Positions 26,467-35,797 are shown, counted from the stretch's first letter. The stretch: 64,000 bases of DNA from Flavisolibacter ginsenosidimutans (GCF_007970805.1 NZ_CP042433.1:930001-994000); one strand, 5' to 3'. Notes: generated by a model not told the origin, from the sequence alone. A program made the numbers and translations.

Positions 26467-27450
26467 ATGGACAAAAAAGTAAGCCGGATTGCCGTGTTAA
26501 CCTCCGGCGGCGATTCGCCCGGCATGAACGCCGCCATCAGGGCCGTTGTTCGTACGGGAAATTATTACGGCTTGGAAGTGTACGGCATTATGAGAGGCTA
26601 TCAGGGATTGTTGGAAGACGATATTTATCGCATGGACAACCGCTCGGTTGCCAACATCATACAGCGCGGCGGCACCATCTTAAAAACGGCCCGCTGCAAA
26701 GAATTCAGAACCCCTGAAGGAAGAAAAAAAGCCTACGACAATTTAAAAGCACGCAACATTGACGGTCTTGTTATCATCGGCGGCGACGGTTCTTTTCGCG
26801 GCGCGGTGGAATTCAGCCGTGAGTTTGACATTGCCTGCATCGGCTTGGCCGGCACCATTGACAAAGACATTCAGGGGACCGACTTTACCATTGGTTTTGA
26901 CACGGCAGTGAACACTGCTGTACAAGCCATTGATAAAATCAGGGACACGATGGACGCTCACGACCGCATCTTCATCATTGAAGTAATGGGTCGCGATGCG
27001 GGTTACATCGCTTTGCACAGCGGTATTGCTACGGGTGCGGAAAACATTCTTATCCCCGAACAAAAAACCGACATCGAAGCACTGGTAGCCAGCTTGCAGG
27101 AAAAGGAACGACGTAAAAAATTGGTGAACCTGATTGTAGTGGCCGAAGGCGATGAATTTGGCGGTGCCAACGAAGTGGCCCGCGTCATTAAAGAACGAAT
27201 GCCGCAAGCCGAAGCGAGGGTTGCCATTCTTGGTCACATTCAACGCGGCGGTGCACCCACGTGTCTTGACCGGCTTATTGCCAGCCGCATGGGTTATCAC
27301 GCCGTCGAATGTTTAATCCAGGGGCGACGCAATGTTTTTGTGGGCATCATGAACAACAAAATGAATTACGTCCCGCTTGAAAAAGTTGGCAAGAAAAAAG
27401 GAACGATTAATGAAGAATGGATGAAGATTGTAAAGATCCTTGCATCCTAA
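26467..27450 (+). CDS. pfkA: ATP-dependent 6-phosphofructokinase
   Basis: From ATG 26467 this gives 327 residues. Motifs: TSGGDSPGMNAAIR (12-25), GGDGS (105-109; Gly rather than Asp points to ATP, not pyrophosphate, as donor), GTIDKDIQGTD (129-139) with catalytic Asp132, and EVMGRDAGY. The residue after the catalytic Asp is Lys where most enzymes have Asn. It phosphorylates fructose-6-phosphate in glycolysis. Pyruvate kinase follows after 14 bp, making a glycolytic two-gene operon. Confidence 0.95.
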   Translation: MDKKVSRIAVLTSGGDSPGMNAAIRAVVRTGNYYGLEVYGIMRGYQGLLEDDIYRMDNRSVANIIQRGGTILKTARCKEFRTPEGRKKAYDNLKARNIDGLVIIGGDGSFRGAVEFSREFDIACIGLAGTIDKDIQGTDFTIGFDTAVNTAVQAIDKIRDTMDAHDRIFIIEVMGRDAGYIALHSGIATGAENILIPEQKTDIEALVASLQEKERRKKLVNLIVVAEGDEFGGANEVARVIKERMPQAEARVAILGHIQRGGAPTCLDRLIASRMGYHAVECLIQGRRNVFVGIMNNKMNYVPLEKVGKKKGTINEEWMKIVKILAS

Positions 27451-27464
27451 AATAAAATCACGCT

Positions 27465-28955
27465 ATGTCAAAGAATGTAGATAAATACTTCCACCGGCAG
27501 ATGAACAAGACTGCTGGAATAGAACACACGCACCACCGTACAAAAATTGTAGCTACGGTGGGTCCGGCTTGCGACACGTATGAAAAGCTGTTGGAGCTTG
27601 TCCAATGCGGCGTAAACGTATTCCGTCTTAATTTTTCGCACGGTTCGCACGAAGACAAACTAAAGATCATTGAATACATCCGGCAAATCAACACGACTGA
27701 GCCGTACAACATTGCCATTCTGGGTGATTTGCAGGGTCCCAAGCTTCGCGTTGGCGAAATGGAAGGCGGCGGCATTACCGTTGTCAAAGGCGACATTCTC
27801 ACGTTTACAAATGAAAAACTCGTTGGGACGAAAGAACGTATTTATGTCTCCTACCAGGGCTTGCACAAAGACGTAAAAGTGGGAAACAAGATCCTAATTG
27901 ACGACGGCAAGATCGAGGTGCAGGTAAAAGACATTTTGAAAAACCACGACGTACAAGTTGAAGTAACGTTGGGTGGATTCTTGTCATCAAAAAAAGGCGT
28001 TAACCTGCCGGATACCAAAATATCACTCCCGGCATTAACCGACAAAGACCTTGTTGATCTTGAATTCATCATTGACCAGGACCTCGACTGGGTGGCCCTT
28101 TCGTTTGTGCGCAGTGTAAAAGACATCATCATTCTTCGCAACAAATTGCAGGAGCGCAAAAGCAAAACGAAAATCATCGCCAAGATTGAAAAACCAGAAG
28201 CGCTTACGAACATTCGTGACATCATCGTTGAAAGCGACGGCATCATGATTGCCCGCGGCGACCTTGGTGTAGAACTGCCTATAGAGCAAATTCCTCTTAT
28301 TCAGCGCAACATCATTAAGAAATGCCTGCATCGCGCTAAGCCGGTTATTGTGGCCACGCAAATGATGGAGAGCATGATTGACCGCAACAAGCCAAACCGT
28401 AGCGAGATAACCGACGTAGCCAACGCAGTACTTGAAGGAACCGACGCGGTGATGCTGAGCGGCGAAACAGCGACGGGACAAAATCCCCGGCTGGTGGTGG
28501 AAACCATGCGCAAGATCATTGTGGAGGTTGAACGCACCGAATACAATTATAACCTGGAAGAAGTGTTGGCGCCACAAGCCCACTCGCCTTCCTTCTTGAG
28601 CGATGCCATTTGTTATAATGCCTGCAAATTGGCCAACGATGTTCAGGCCGATGCGCTCATTGGCATGACACAAAGTGGTTACACGGGTTTTGTGCTGAGC
28701 AGTTATCGGCCGAAATCCTTGCTTTATATTTTCACAAAAGAGCGTTCGCTGGTAAACCAGCTAAGTCTTAGCTGGGGCGTGAGAGCTTTTTATTACGCCG
28801 AAGAAGAAGGTCTTGACAACATTATTTTTGATCAAATTCATATTTTAAGGGAACGCGGTTTTCTTAAACCGGGCCACGTAGTGGTAAGCACCGGCAGCAC
28901 TCCCGTTCACTTGCATTTGCCTACGAACACCATCAAGGTAACGAAGGTGGAGTAA
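27465..28955 (+). CDS. pyk: Pyruvate kinase
   Basis: This 496-residue protein has TKIVATVGPAC and RLNFSHG near the N-terminus, the catalytic lysine region AKIEKPEAL, MIARGDLGVELP, the effector-independent MMESM segment and AVMLSGETA. The C-terminal domain ends in VVVSTGSTP. It transfers phosphate from phosphoenolpyruvate to ADP. It is cotranscribed with pfkA, so the two irreversible glycolytic steps share a promoter. There is an N-terminal extension of about 25 residues (MSKNVDKYFHRQMNK...) before the barrel. Confidence 0.96.
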   Translation: MSKNVDKYFHRQMNKTAGIEHTHHRTKIVATVGPACDTYEKLLELVQCGVNVFRLNFSHGSHEDKLKIIEYIRQINTTEPYNIAILGDLQGPKLRVGEMEGGGITVVKGDILTFTNEKLVGTKERIYVSYQGLHKDVKVGNKILIDDGKIEVQVKDILKNHDVQVEVTLGGFLSSKKGVNLPDTKISLPALTDKDLVDLEFIIDQDLDWVALSFVRSVKDIIILRNKLQERKSKTKIIAKIEKPEALTNIRDIIVESDGIMIARGDLGVELPIEQIPLIQRNIIKKCLHRAKPVIVATQMMESMIDRNKPNRSEITDVANAVLEGTDAVMLSGETATGQNPRLVVETMRKIIVEVERTEYNYNLEEVLAPQAHSPSFLSDAICYNACKLANDVQADALIGMTQSGYTGFVLSSYRPKSLLYIFTKERSLVNQLSLSWGVRAFYYAEEEGLDNIIFDQIHILRERGFLKPGHVVVSTGSTPVHLHLPTNTIKVTKVE

Positions 28956-28960
28956 GCGAC

Positions 28961-29047
28961 GTGAAACGTGTGACGACAAACGTGAGACTGAAGAGACGTA
29001 AACGGTGAAGCGCTCTTTTGCCTCACGTTTCATTTTTCACGTTTCAC
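28961..29047. repeat. Intergenic inverted repeat D (GTGAAACGTG word)
   Basis: The arms 28961-28987 and 29022-29047 match over roughly 20 of 26 positions. Each arm holds two copies of an AAACGTGA-type word (GTGAAACGTG and AAACGTGAGA). It lies between pyk and the agmatinase gene, both on the plus strand. Confidence 0.7.
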
Positions 29048-29056
29048 CTCTCATCC

Positions 29057-29064
29057 TATCTTTG
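29057..29064 (+). promoter_or_regulatory. -7 promoter box (TATCTTTG) for the agmatinase-family gene
   Basis: The TAnnTTTG match lies 20 nt before the ATG at 29085. A weak TTTC sits about 18 nt upstream, inside the right arm of inverted repeat D. Confidence 0.45.
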
Positions 29065-29084
29065 TCCGCTTTTAAAAATCCATC

Positions 29085-30131
29085 ATGGTTGACCTCTCAA
29101 CATTTGATCCGAACAGTGCGGGCAATCCAAACAACAACATTTTTGGTTTGCCTTTTTCGCAAGACGATGCACGCCTCGTTATCCTGCCCGTTCCGTGGGA
29201 AGTTACCGTTAGCTTCGGTTCGGGTACGGCGCGGTCTGCCGAGCAGATTATGTCTGCTTCTCTGCAAGTTGACCTCTTTGATCCCACCTACCCCGATAGC
29301 TGGAAACAGGGATTTTACATGGCAGAACCCGATAAGAAAATTCTGCTGAAAAGCGATTACCTGCGCAAAGAAGCGGAATTGTATATCGATTACATTTCGA
29401 AAGGCGATGAAGTGGGAAACAACCAGTTCATGTGCCGCACGTTGAAAGAAGTAAACGAAGGCAGTCATTTTCTGAACGGTTGGGTTTACCAGCAGTCGAA
29501 AGCAATACTGAACAGTGGCAAGTTACTTGCCGTACTCGGCGGCGATCACAGCACACCCTTGGGTTACATGAAAGCCATTGCCGAGAAATACGGTGAATTC
29601 GGTATTGTGCAAATAGACGCTCACTGCGACTTGCGGGACTCTTACGAAGGTTTTGTGTACTCCCATGCAAGCATTATGTACAACGTGTTGAATGAAATTC
29701 CGGAAGTAAAAAAATTGGTGCAATTAGGCATTCGTGATTATTCGCTTGGCGAGCATCAATATATTCAACAAAACAAAGACCGGATTCGCACTTATTTTGA
29801 CCAGGAAATTCGCGTACGCCAGTTTGAAGGCGAAACCTTTCGGCAAATTGTAGATGAAGTCATTGCGCAACTTCCCGACCAGGTTTATATTTCGTTTGAC
29901 GTTGACGGACTTGATCCGAAACTTTGTCCGAATACCGGAACTCCCGTGCAGGGTGGCTTTGAAACCGAGCAGGTTTTTTACTTGTTTGATAAGATAGCAA
30001 AAGCCGGGAAAAAAATAATTGGCTTTGATTTAAGTGAAGTAAGCACGAGCGAAAATGCCTGGGATGCCAATGTTGGCGCAAGGGTGTTGTTCAAGCTTTG
30101 CAACCTGATGGTGGCTTCAAATCCTGCATGA
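29085..30131 (+). CDS. Agmatinase-family ureohydrolase
   Basis: This 348-residue enzyme has the full manganese ligand set of the arginase/agmatinase family: H155 (GGDHS), D178, H180 and D182 (QIDAHCDLRD), D272 and D274 (SFDVDGLDP). The DSYEG after the DAHxD motif and the GTPVxGG region fit agmatinase-like SpeB more than arginase. The likely reaction is hydrolysis of agmatine or a related guanidino compound to urea and an amine. No speA was found nearby. It is the second ureohydrolase in the window and is clearly distinct from hutG. Confidence 0.8.
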   Translation: MVDLSTFDPNSAGNPNNNIFGLPFSQDDARLVILPVPWEVTVSFGSGTARSAEQIMSASLQVDLFDPTYPDSWKQGFYMAEPDKKILLKSDYLRKEAELYIDYISKGDEVGNNQFMCRTLKEVNEGSHFLNGWVYQQSKAILNSGKLLAVLGGDHSTPLGYMKAIAEKYGEFGIVQIDAHCDLRDSYEGFVYSHASIMYNVLNEIPEVKKLVQLGIRDYSLGEHQYIQQNKDRIRTYFDQEIRVRQFEGETFRQIVDEVIAQLPDQVYISFDVDGLDPKLCPNTGTPVQGGFETEQVFYLFDKIAKAGKKIIGFDLSEVSTSENAWDANVGARVLFKLCNLMVASNPA

Positions 30132-30132
30132 C

Positions 30133-30756
30133 ATGTACACGGTGGCGGTAAAAATTGAGGGGATGGACAGGAGGCGGCGCACAACCGGCTTAATGCACCT
30201 GATTGTTGGTTTTTTCCTGTTGTTGAAATCGTTTGATTTTTACAATTACCTCGTCGAAAAAAATACCCTAAAGTTTCTCCCGTTTCTTATTGTCGGCGGA
30301 TTGTCTTTGTTTTACGGTGCCTTCCGCAACCGCATTGATGCGAGAGCAAAGTACAACACCGCACTGCGGGTGCTTCAGTTTGTCGGCTTTGTTTTTTTTG
30401 GCATTATTATGATGCAGTTGGGCAAACGTTTCGACTATACGGTGCTTTTCATTTGGGCTCTTGTCACCTTCCTGTTGATTTTTTCGGAAAAAAAAATCTT
30501 TGCCGAAACCGCTTTGAATTTAACCGAAGAGGGCATTCGCATTCCGGGTTCTTACAAAGAACATTTGGTAGAATGGGAAGTGCTGGAGGACGTTACGGTT
30601 CGCCACGATTTTATCACGCTTTTTCACCGCGATAAAAAATACCTGCAATACCAGGTAATGCAGGACCTTTCAGAACTGGAAGTGGTAAAGATGAACGCTT
30701 TTTGCAGGGAGAAGATTGAGGGCACGACGAACGTAAAATCTGCAGGACGTAGATGA
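30133..30756 (+). CDS. Four-helix membrane protein with a PH-like C-terminal domain
   Basis: This 207-residue protein has four hydrophobic segments between about residues 20 and 115. A soluble C-terminal part (LTEEGIRIPGSYKEHLVEWEVLEDVTVRHDFITLFH...) reads like the PH-like domain found in some bacterial membrane proteins. It starts 1 bp after the agmatinase stop and is probably cotranscribed. ATG 30163 is an alternative start. Function unknown. Confidence 0.7.
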   Translation: MYTVAVKIEGMDRRRRTTGLMHLIVGFFLLLKSFDFYNYLVEKNTLKFLPFLIVGGLSLFYGAFRNRIDARAKYNTALRVLQFVGFVFFGIIMMQLGKRFDYTVLFIWALVTFLLIFSEKKIFAETALNLTEEGIRIPGSYKEHLVEWEVLEDVTVRHDFITLFHRDKKYLQYQVMQDLSELEVVKMNAFCREKIEGTTNVKSAGRR

Positions 30757-30829
30757 AACCGCGCAGTGATTTAACTGTATGTTCCTCTTGTCCCAAATTT
30801 GACTTCTCATGCCTTCTTAATTTGTAGTT

Positions 30830-32116
30830 ATGCAACCCTATTTATTGTTTTCCGACGGCAAAGGAAATATTTTTGAAGACCACAGCTTGTACGTTGTGGG
30901 CCGCAGTGGATGGGATGCCATGCCCGTGCCCGAAGATGAATGGATTGAATTGCCGCAAGGCGGACAGTTGTACGAACTGCCCGGACGAAGAGGCATTGGC
31001 ATTGATGTAAAGACTGGTGAGATGCGGCTTTGCGACAAAGGCTGGGCCGTGGCCGCTTTTATTCCGCCGGCACATACCGGTTTTTATTTGGCCGCTTACG
31101 AAACCGGCCCGAATGCACCAACGCTTCCGCTTTTTTGTTACACGGCGGTGGGTTGGCAGGCCGAAAAATTTTACGTTCCCGCCGTTCGCATTGAGCAAGA
31201 CATACGGCAGGAATGCGGTGGCTTTGACGAAAAGAAAGTTGAGCACGGCGTTGAATACCTTCTGAAAGCTTTTCCGCACAATCGTCTTGTGGCGCATCTC
31301 GCCAACAATTGTGCGTTAACCTACCATTGTCCTGCAGCACGGAATTATTTTATGGGCCGTTGGGAATGTCCCATTCCCTCCTCTCCTGCCTGCAACGCCA
31401 ATTGTGTTGGCTGCATTTCTTTTCAACCCGAAGAAGAAAGCATCGTCAGTACGCAAGACCGCTTAACCTTTAAGCCTACGGCAGAAGAAATTGTTGAATA
31501 CACTGTGCCGCATTTGGAAACCGCGCCTTATCCGATTGTAAGTTTTGGACAAGGTTGTGAAGGCGAACCCTTGCTGATGTGGCGAACCATTCGCGAAAGC
31601 ATTTTGGAAATCAGAAAGCACACGCAAAAAGGAAGCATCAACATCAACACCAACGGCTCCGATCCTGCTGCGGTGAGAGCCTTGTGCGAAGCGGGTTTGA
31701 ACTCGATAAGAGTGAGTACCAATTCGGCACGGCGCGAATTATACACGCCGTATTATCGTCCTAATAATTACGATTTTAGCGACATTATCGAAAGCTTAAA
31801 AGTGGTGCGTGAATTCGGCGGCTGGACTTCGATAAACTATTTTGTTTTCCCGGGTTTGACGGATTCGGTGGAAGAATACGAAGCCTTGCGGAAGCTGATT
31901 ACAGACACCGATCTTTCCATGATCCAATGGCGAAATTTCAACATTGACCCCGACTGGTATCTGGGCAAAGTTGGCGTTTATCAAACAGGGGAAATTCTTG
32001 GCATGAAGCAAGTGATGGACCTGCTCAAAGAAGAATTCCCCCGCCTGAAATTTGGGTATTTTAACCCGCCAATCGAACGGATTAGGGGTGAGTACGAAAA
32101 AGATTTTGCACACTGA
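30830..32116 (+). CDS. Uncharacterised radical SAM protein
   Basis: This 428-residue protein has a radical SAM CxxxCxxC motif at C188, C192 and C195, followed by GQGCEGEPLL near 235-244 and a strand with NTNGS, as in the radical SAM barrel. The ~180 residues before the motif form a separate domain with further cysteines at 161, 167 and 180 (NNCALTYHC and RWEC). Those could bind a second cluster or tune the first. It resembles Bacteroidota radical SAM proteins without assigned function. No substrate peptide or cofactor gene is adjacent; the start ATG follows 73 bp of non-coding DNA. Confidence 0.8.
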   Translation: MQPYLLFSDGKGNIFEDHSLYVVGRSGWDAMPVPEDEWIELPQGGQLYELPGRRGIGIDVKTGEMRLCDKGWAVAAFIPPAHTGFYLAAYETGPNAPTLPLFCYTAVGWQAEKFYVPAVRIEQDIRQECGGFDEKKVEHGVEYLLKAFPHNRLVAHLANNCALTYHCPAARNYFMGRWECPIPSSPACNANCVGCISFQPEEESIVSTQDRLTFKPTAEEIVEYTVPHLETAPYPIVSFGQGCEGEPLLMWRTIRESILEIRKHTQKGSININTNGSDPAAVRALCEAGLNSIRVSTNSARRELYTPYYRPNNYDFSDIIESLKVVREFGGWTSINYFVFPGLTDSVEEYEALRKLITDTDLSMIQWRNFNIDPDWYLGKVGVYQTGEILGMKQVMDLLKEEFPRLKFGYFNPPIERIRGEYEKDFAH

Positions 32117-32125
32117 TTTTGTTTG

Positions 32126-32217
32126 CTTGTTCACATGTTCACATGTTTATGTGTTAGCGAGCACGCAGGTAAGATGCTTTGCACCGTAGTGTACGAACAA
32201 GTGAACATGTAAACAAG
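32126..32217. repeat. Intergenic inverted repeat E (GTTCACATG word)
   Basis: The arms 32126-32147 and 32196-32217 match at 20 of 22 positions around a 48-nt spacer. Each arm is a tandem of TTGTTCAC/ATGTTCAC-like words, and the right flank adds AAGTGAACCGGTGAAC. It lies between the convergent radical SAM and CHRD genes. The word resembles those of repeats F and G. Confidence 0.8.
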
Positions 32218-32233
32218 TGAACCGGTGAACAAC

Positions 32234-32716
32234 TTACTGCGTTAACACTACCTGTCCTCTTATTTCTCCTCCCGGATAGGTTGCGTCGTGTATGTTGAAA
32301 TACCACATGCCATTCAGCAAATCCGTTTCTTGTGCATCGGTAAGTGTTGCCGTACCGCTAAACGTGCCGGACGTTGCAGAAGTAATTCCCGTAAATGGTA
32401 GTACTACGCCAGCGGCTACCCCTGGATCAGCAGGCCCGTGAAAATGACCGGCCGTGGCATTTCCACCTGTCAAACCCGTCCAGGTAACGGTATAACTAAG
32501 CGTGTTGCTGTCCTTGTTATACCTGCCTGCAAGCGTACCGGTTGCGGTAGTGGTGACTTTGTTGGGCGCTTCCTGTGCACCGGTTGCATTGCCGCGTAAA
32601 AAATAAACGGGGTCTTTTACCGTATTGGTAACGGTCTCTGTATCTTTTTTGCAAGCATAAAAAGCAAGGGTAAGAAAAAAAATACCGGCAGCCATTCTCT
32701 TAAGTGTTGAAATCAT
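32234..32716 (-). CDS. CHRD-domain lipoprotein
   Basis: This 160-residue protein has a lipoprotein signal peptide (FYACKK, Cys near residue 21) and a single CHRD domain: LRGNATGAQEAP, GTLAGRYN, TAGHFHGPADPG, WYFNIHDATYPGGEIRGQV. The CHRD fold occurs in chordin and in many bacterial surface lipoproteins; its molecular role in bacteria is unclear. It is transcribed alone. The 238 bp between its start and the divergent MFS gene hold no recognisable gene. Confidence 0.87.
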   Translation of the reverse strand: MISTLKRMAAGIFFLTLAFYACKKDTETVTNTVKDPVYFLRGNATGAQEAPNKVTTTATGTLAGRYNKDSNTLSYTVTWTGLTGGNATAGHFHGPADPGVAAGVVLPFTGITSATSGTFSGTATLTDAQETDLLNGMWYFNIHDATYPGGEIRGQVVLTQ

Positions 32717-32954
32717 GACAAAGAATTTTTTAGTTTATCAATGGTTTAAAACATAAGCATACTCGTCTTGGTGAATAGTTTTGCACAGGAGTTGGCAGAA
32801 TAAAAACGAGCCGTTCTTTTATAGTAAGCGTGTTCGTGTGTTTCGTAACCACAGAAATATTTTTTGCCTGCGGTTTCGTGCTGAAAGTTTATTGTGCTTC
32901 TCGGGAAGAACTAAATGTTCGTTGTAAATTTTTCAAAGAGCTTACATTTATTCG

Positions 32955-34109
32955 ATGCCGTCTTTTTCAAAAAACGTATTGCTTTGGCTGCTCGTATTTT
33001 CACAGTTTGCGGGCACGTCGTTGTGGTTTGTTGGAAATGCCATTATTGATTCTCTTCCTTCCACGTCGCCCGACAGCTATGCCAATCTTACCTCTGTTGT
33101 TCAGTTTGGATTTATTGGGGGTACGTTTTTGTTTTCGTTGTTCGGCATTGCCGATCGCATTTCACCGGCTCTTGTCTTTTTCTTTTCATCCATTATTGCA
33201 GCCCTTGCCAACCTTCTTATAATTTGGTTAGGCAACGACTTATTTGTTGTGTTGATTTTGCGTTTTATCACCGGCTTTTTCCTGGCAGGTATTTATCCGG
33301 TGGGAATGAAAATAGCGGCTGATTATTTTCCCGAACGGCTGGGAAAAGCACTTGGCTTTTTGGTGGGTGCATTGGTTCTGGGTACCGCTTTTCCTCACCT
33401 TGTTCGTTCGCAAACGCATTCGGTTGGATGGAAGGGAATCATTGCAACTGCCTCAGTGCTGGCTGTGGTTGGCGGTTGCGTGATTTTCTTTGCCTTCCCA
33501 AAAACAAAAAACGCAAACCCACCGCAATCTTTTCACCCACTAACGGCGATGAAAACTTTTCGTTCAGGACCGTTTCGTTCGGCTGCCTTCGGTTATTTCG
33601 GACATATGTGGGAATTGTATGCGTTATGGGCCGTGTTGCCGGCTTTGTTTAGTGCTTACAATCAGCAAAACGCAGTGCATTTTTCCGTTTATTTTTTAAG
33701 CTTTGCTGTTATAGCCGCAGGCGGCATTGGCTGCGTAGCCGGCGGGTTGCTTTCGCAAAAATGGGGCAGCAAAAAAGTGGCTTTTTACTCACTCCTTTTA
33801 TCGGGATGTTGTTCGTTGCTTGCGCCGCTTTTCTTCCAGTCAACTGCGCTTTTGTTTCTAAGTCTCATGCTCATTTGGGGCATTACAGTTACGGCCGATT
33901 CACCACAGTTTTCGGCCCTGATAGCTCGCTTTGCCAAAACCGAGAATAAAGGCACGGCGCTTACGCTTGTTACCTGTATTGGCTTTAGCATCACCATTGC
34001 CAGCATTCAACTTATTAAACATTTGTTTCAACATCACCAAGCGCAAAGTCTGTGGCTCTTGAGCGCAGGCCCTTTGCTTGGCTTAATGGCGTTAAAAAGA
34101 CCGGATTGA
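32955..34109 (+). CDS. Major facilitator superfamily transporter
   Basis: This 384-residue protein has about twelve hydrophobic segments. It carries the MFS cytoplasmic loop pattern after helix 2 (FGIADRISP) and an RFITGFFLAGIYPVGMKIAADYFPERLGKA region around helix 4-5. The substrate is not predictable. The dehydrogenase gene begins 2 bp after its stop, so the two are probably cotranscribed and may act on the same compound. Confidence 0.83.
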   Translation: MPSFSKNVLLWLLVFSQFAGTSLWFVGNAIIDSLPSTSPDSYANLTSVVQFGFIGGTFLFSLFGIADRISPALVFFFSSIIAALANLLIIWLGNDLFVVLILRFITGFFLAGIYPVGMKIAADYFPERLGKALGFLVGALVLGTAFPHLVRSQTHSVGWKGIIATASVLAVVGGCVIFFAFPKTKNANPPQSFHPLTAMKTFRSGPFRSAAFGYFGHMWELYALWAVLPALFSAYNQQNAVHFSVYFLSFAVIAAGGIGCVAGGLLSQKWGSKKVAFYSLLLSGCCSLLAPLFFQSTALLFLSLMLIWGITVTADSPQFSALIARFAKTENKGTALTLVTCIGFSITIASIQLIKHLFQHHQAQSLWLLSAGPLLGLMALKRPD

Positions 34110-34111
34110 TT

Positions 34112-34825
34112 ATGAAAATCATCATCATTGGCGCTTCGTCGGGCATAGGCAAAGAGATGGCTTTGTTGTATGCGGGCAAAGGTCACAAAGTGGGCATCGC
34201 GGGCCGCAGAAACGAATTGCTTCAAGAAATCAAATCAATCTATCCCGATAAATTTTTTACTTCTTGCTTTGATGTAACCGGTGCCGAAAATATTTTTTGT
34301 CTGCAAAATATTGTTGCTGAATTAGGTGGATTGGATTTGCTTGTTTACAACGCCGGTATTGGCGTGCCGTCGAAAGATTTGCTACCGGAAGCGGAGATGA
34401 AAACGACGCAAACAAACGTTCTTGGCTTTGTGGAAATTGTTTCATTTGCCTTCAACTTTTTTGTGCAGCAAGGTCAGGGGCAAATAGCCGTTGTGTCTTC
34501 GGTGGCAGCATTTCGAGGCAATTTGCATACGCCAGCTTACAGTGCAAGCAAAGCCTTCCTTAGTAATTACGCAGAAGGGTTGAATGTGAAAGCACATCGT
34601 TTGAAAAAAGACATTGTCGTTACCGACGTTAGACCCGGCTTTATCAACACAAAAGCGGCGAAGGAACACAAGCGGTTTTGGGTAGCTTCGCCCAAAAAAG
34701 CGGCAAGGCAAATTTTTCGTGCGATTGAAAGCAAAAAGCGAATTGCCTACATCACACGCCGTTGGTGGCTTGTTGCACAAGTTTTAAAATTTATTCCCTA
34801 TACGCTTTATAAGCGGCTGGTATAA
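34112..34825 (+). CDS. Short-chain dehydrogenase/reductase
   Basis: From ATG 34112 this gives 237 residues with a classical SDR layout: the nucleotide-binding GASSGIGKE at 7-15, NAG at about 80, a catalytic Ser in VVSSVAAF, and YSASK (Tyr and Lys). It is an NAD(P)-dependent oxidoreductase of unknown substrate. The C-terminal ~30 residues are hydrophobic and basic (RRWWLVAQVLKFIPYTLYKRLV), suggesting membrane association. It follows the MFS transporter by 2 bp. Confidence 0.88.
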   Translation: MKIIIIGASSGIGKEMALLYAGKGHKVGIAGRRNELLQEIKSIYPDKFFTSCFDVTGAENIFCLQNIVAELGGLDLLVYNAGIGVPSKDLLPEAEMKTTQTNVLGFVEIVSFAFNFFVQQGQGQIAVVSSVAAFRGNLHTPAYSASKAFLSNYAEGLNVKAHRLKKDIVVTDVRPGFINTKAAKEHKRFWVASPKKAARQIFRAIESKKRIAYITRRWWLVAQVLKFIPYTLYKRLV

Positions 34826-34916
34826 TGTTAAAAAGGCAAGGTCAAACCTTTTCCTGCCGCGTAATTTTTCTAACTTTCACGGCGTTTCGCTGTCATAACC
34901 GCAATTCAATTTTTGT

Positions 34917-35771
34917 ATGAACAACTATGCCGCCATGACCGTTGATTTGGACAAACGGAATTATGCACAGGCAGCCCTTTACACGGGCCTCATTGCCCTT
35001 GCCCTCTTGCTGGTCATTTGGTTTGTAAAATTTTATCAGCCGATAGTGCCTCCGCAGCCTGTGGAAGAAGCCATTGAAGTAAATCTTGGCAGCAGCGATG
35101 TGGGCTCTGGTAAAGATCAACCCGAACTTCCCGGCGAGCCTGCTCCTGAACAAAAAGTGGCCTACACGCCGCCGCAAACGTCCAACGCAACAGAAGAAGC
35201 GGCAAAGGATTTTGAAGACAATAATGAGAAAGATGCGGCGCCGGTTACAAGACCAAGCGTTACAAAGTCCGACGCAAGAAAACTGAACGAAGAAACAAAA
35301 GTGGTGAAGACGAACGCAGCGCCAAGCACCGCACCTCCTGCGCCTCCGGTACCGCACCCAAAAGCGGTGATGGGGCAAGTTCGTGGCGGTAATGGTAACG
35401 GCGGAAACGGCGCGGCGACGTACAAACCTGGAACGGGCGAAGGACAAGGTGGCGGACCCGGCGACCAGGGAAGCGTGGGCGGAAACCCGAACGGAAAAGA
35501 TTACACCCCGCGGCACCTGGGCGTTCGGGTGGTTAGTATTCCTGCACAAAGTTTTCAAGATGATTTTAACGAAGGCGGAACAATCGTGCTGGACATTGAA
35601 GTGAATCCAAGTGGACAATTGACTTCTGCGAACTACCAGGTGAGCGGTTCAAGTTTGCCCCGGTCGAGCAAGCAATACAACATTGCACTGACAAGAGCAA
35701 GGCAAATAAAATACCCGCAGTACGATGGCGGTTTCAAACAAAGACTCAGCTTTAATTTCAGTGTGAAGTAA
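34917..35771 (+). CDS. TonB-like energy-transducer protein
   Basis: This 284-residue protein has a short cytoplasmic N-terminus, one membrane helix at about 20-40 (AALYTGLIALALLLVIWFV) and a Pro/Glu/Gly-rich periplasmic linker at about 45-195. The C-terminal domain (about 215-283) has a TonB-like fold (GTIVLDIEVNPSGQLTSANYQ...). Such proteins couple the inner-membrane proton gradient to outer-membrane receptors. No exbB or exbD is adjacent. The very Gly-rich section at about 155-195 is unusual for classical TonB. Confidence 0.75.
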   Translation: MNNYAAMTVDLDKRNYAQAALYTGLIALALLLVIWFVKFYQPIVPPQPVEEAIEVNLGSSDVGSGKDQPELPGEPAPEQKVAYTPPQTSNATEEAAKDFEDNNEKDAAPVTRPSVTKSDARKLNEETKVVKTNAAPSTAPPAPPVPHPKAVMGQVRGGNGNGGNGAATYKPGTGEGQGGGPGDQGSVGGNPNGKDYTPRHLGVRVVSIPAQSFQDDFNEGGTIVLDIEVNPSGQLTSANYQVSGSSLPRSSKQYNIALTRARQIKYPQYDGGFKQRLSFNFSVK

Positions 35772-35784
35772 AGTTTCGTCGCAA

Positions 35785-35792
35785 TACTTTTG
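35785..35792 (+). promoter_or_regulatory. -7 promoter box (TACTTTTG) for folC
   Basis: The box ends 5 nt before the folC ATG, again predicting a leaderless or nearly leaderless transcript. The same -7 sequence is used at 26027 for the candidate RNA. Confidence 0.5.
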
Positions 35793-35797
35793 CGGCG

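Noticed and set aside
34893..35618. A 241-codon minus-strand frame inside the TonB-like gene
   Set aside because: It is the complement of a Pro/Gly-rich linker, giving an Arg/Cys-rich product with no domain.
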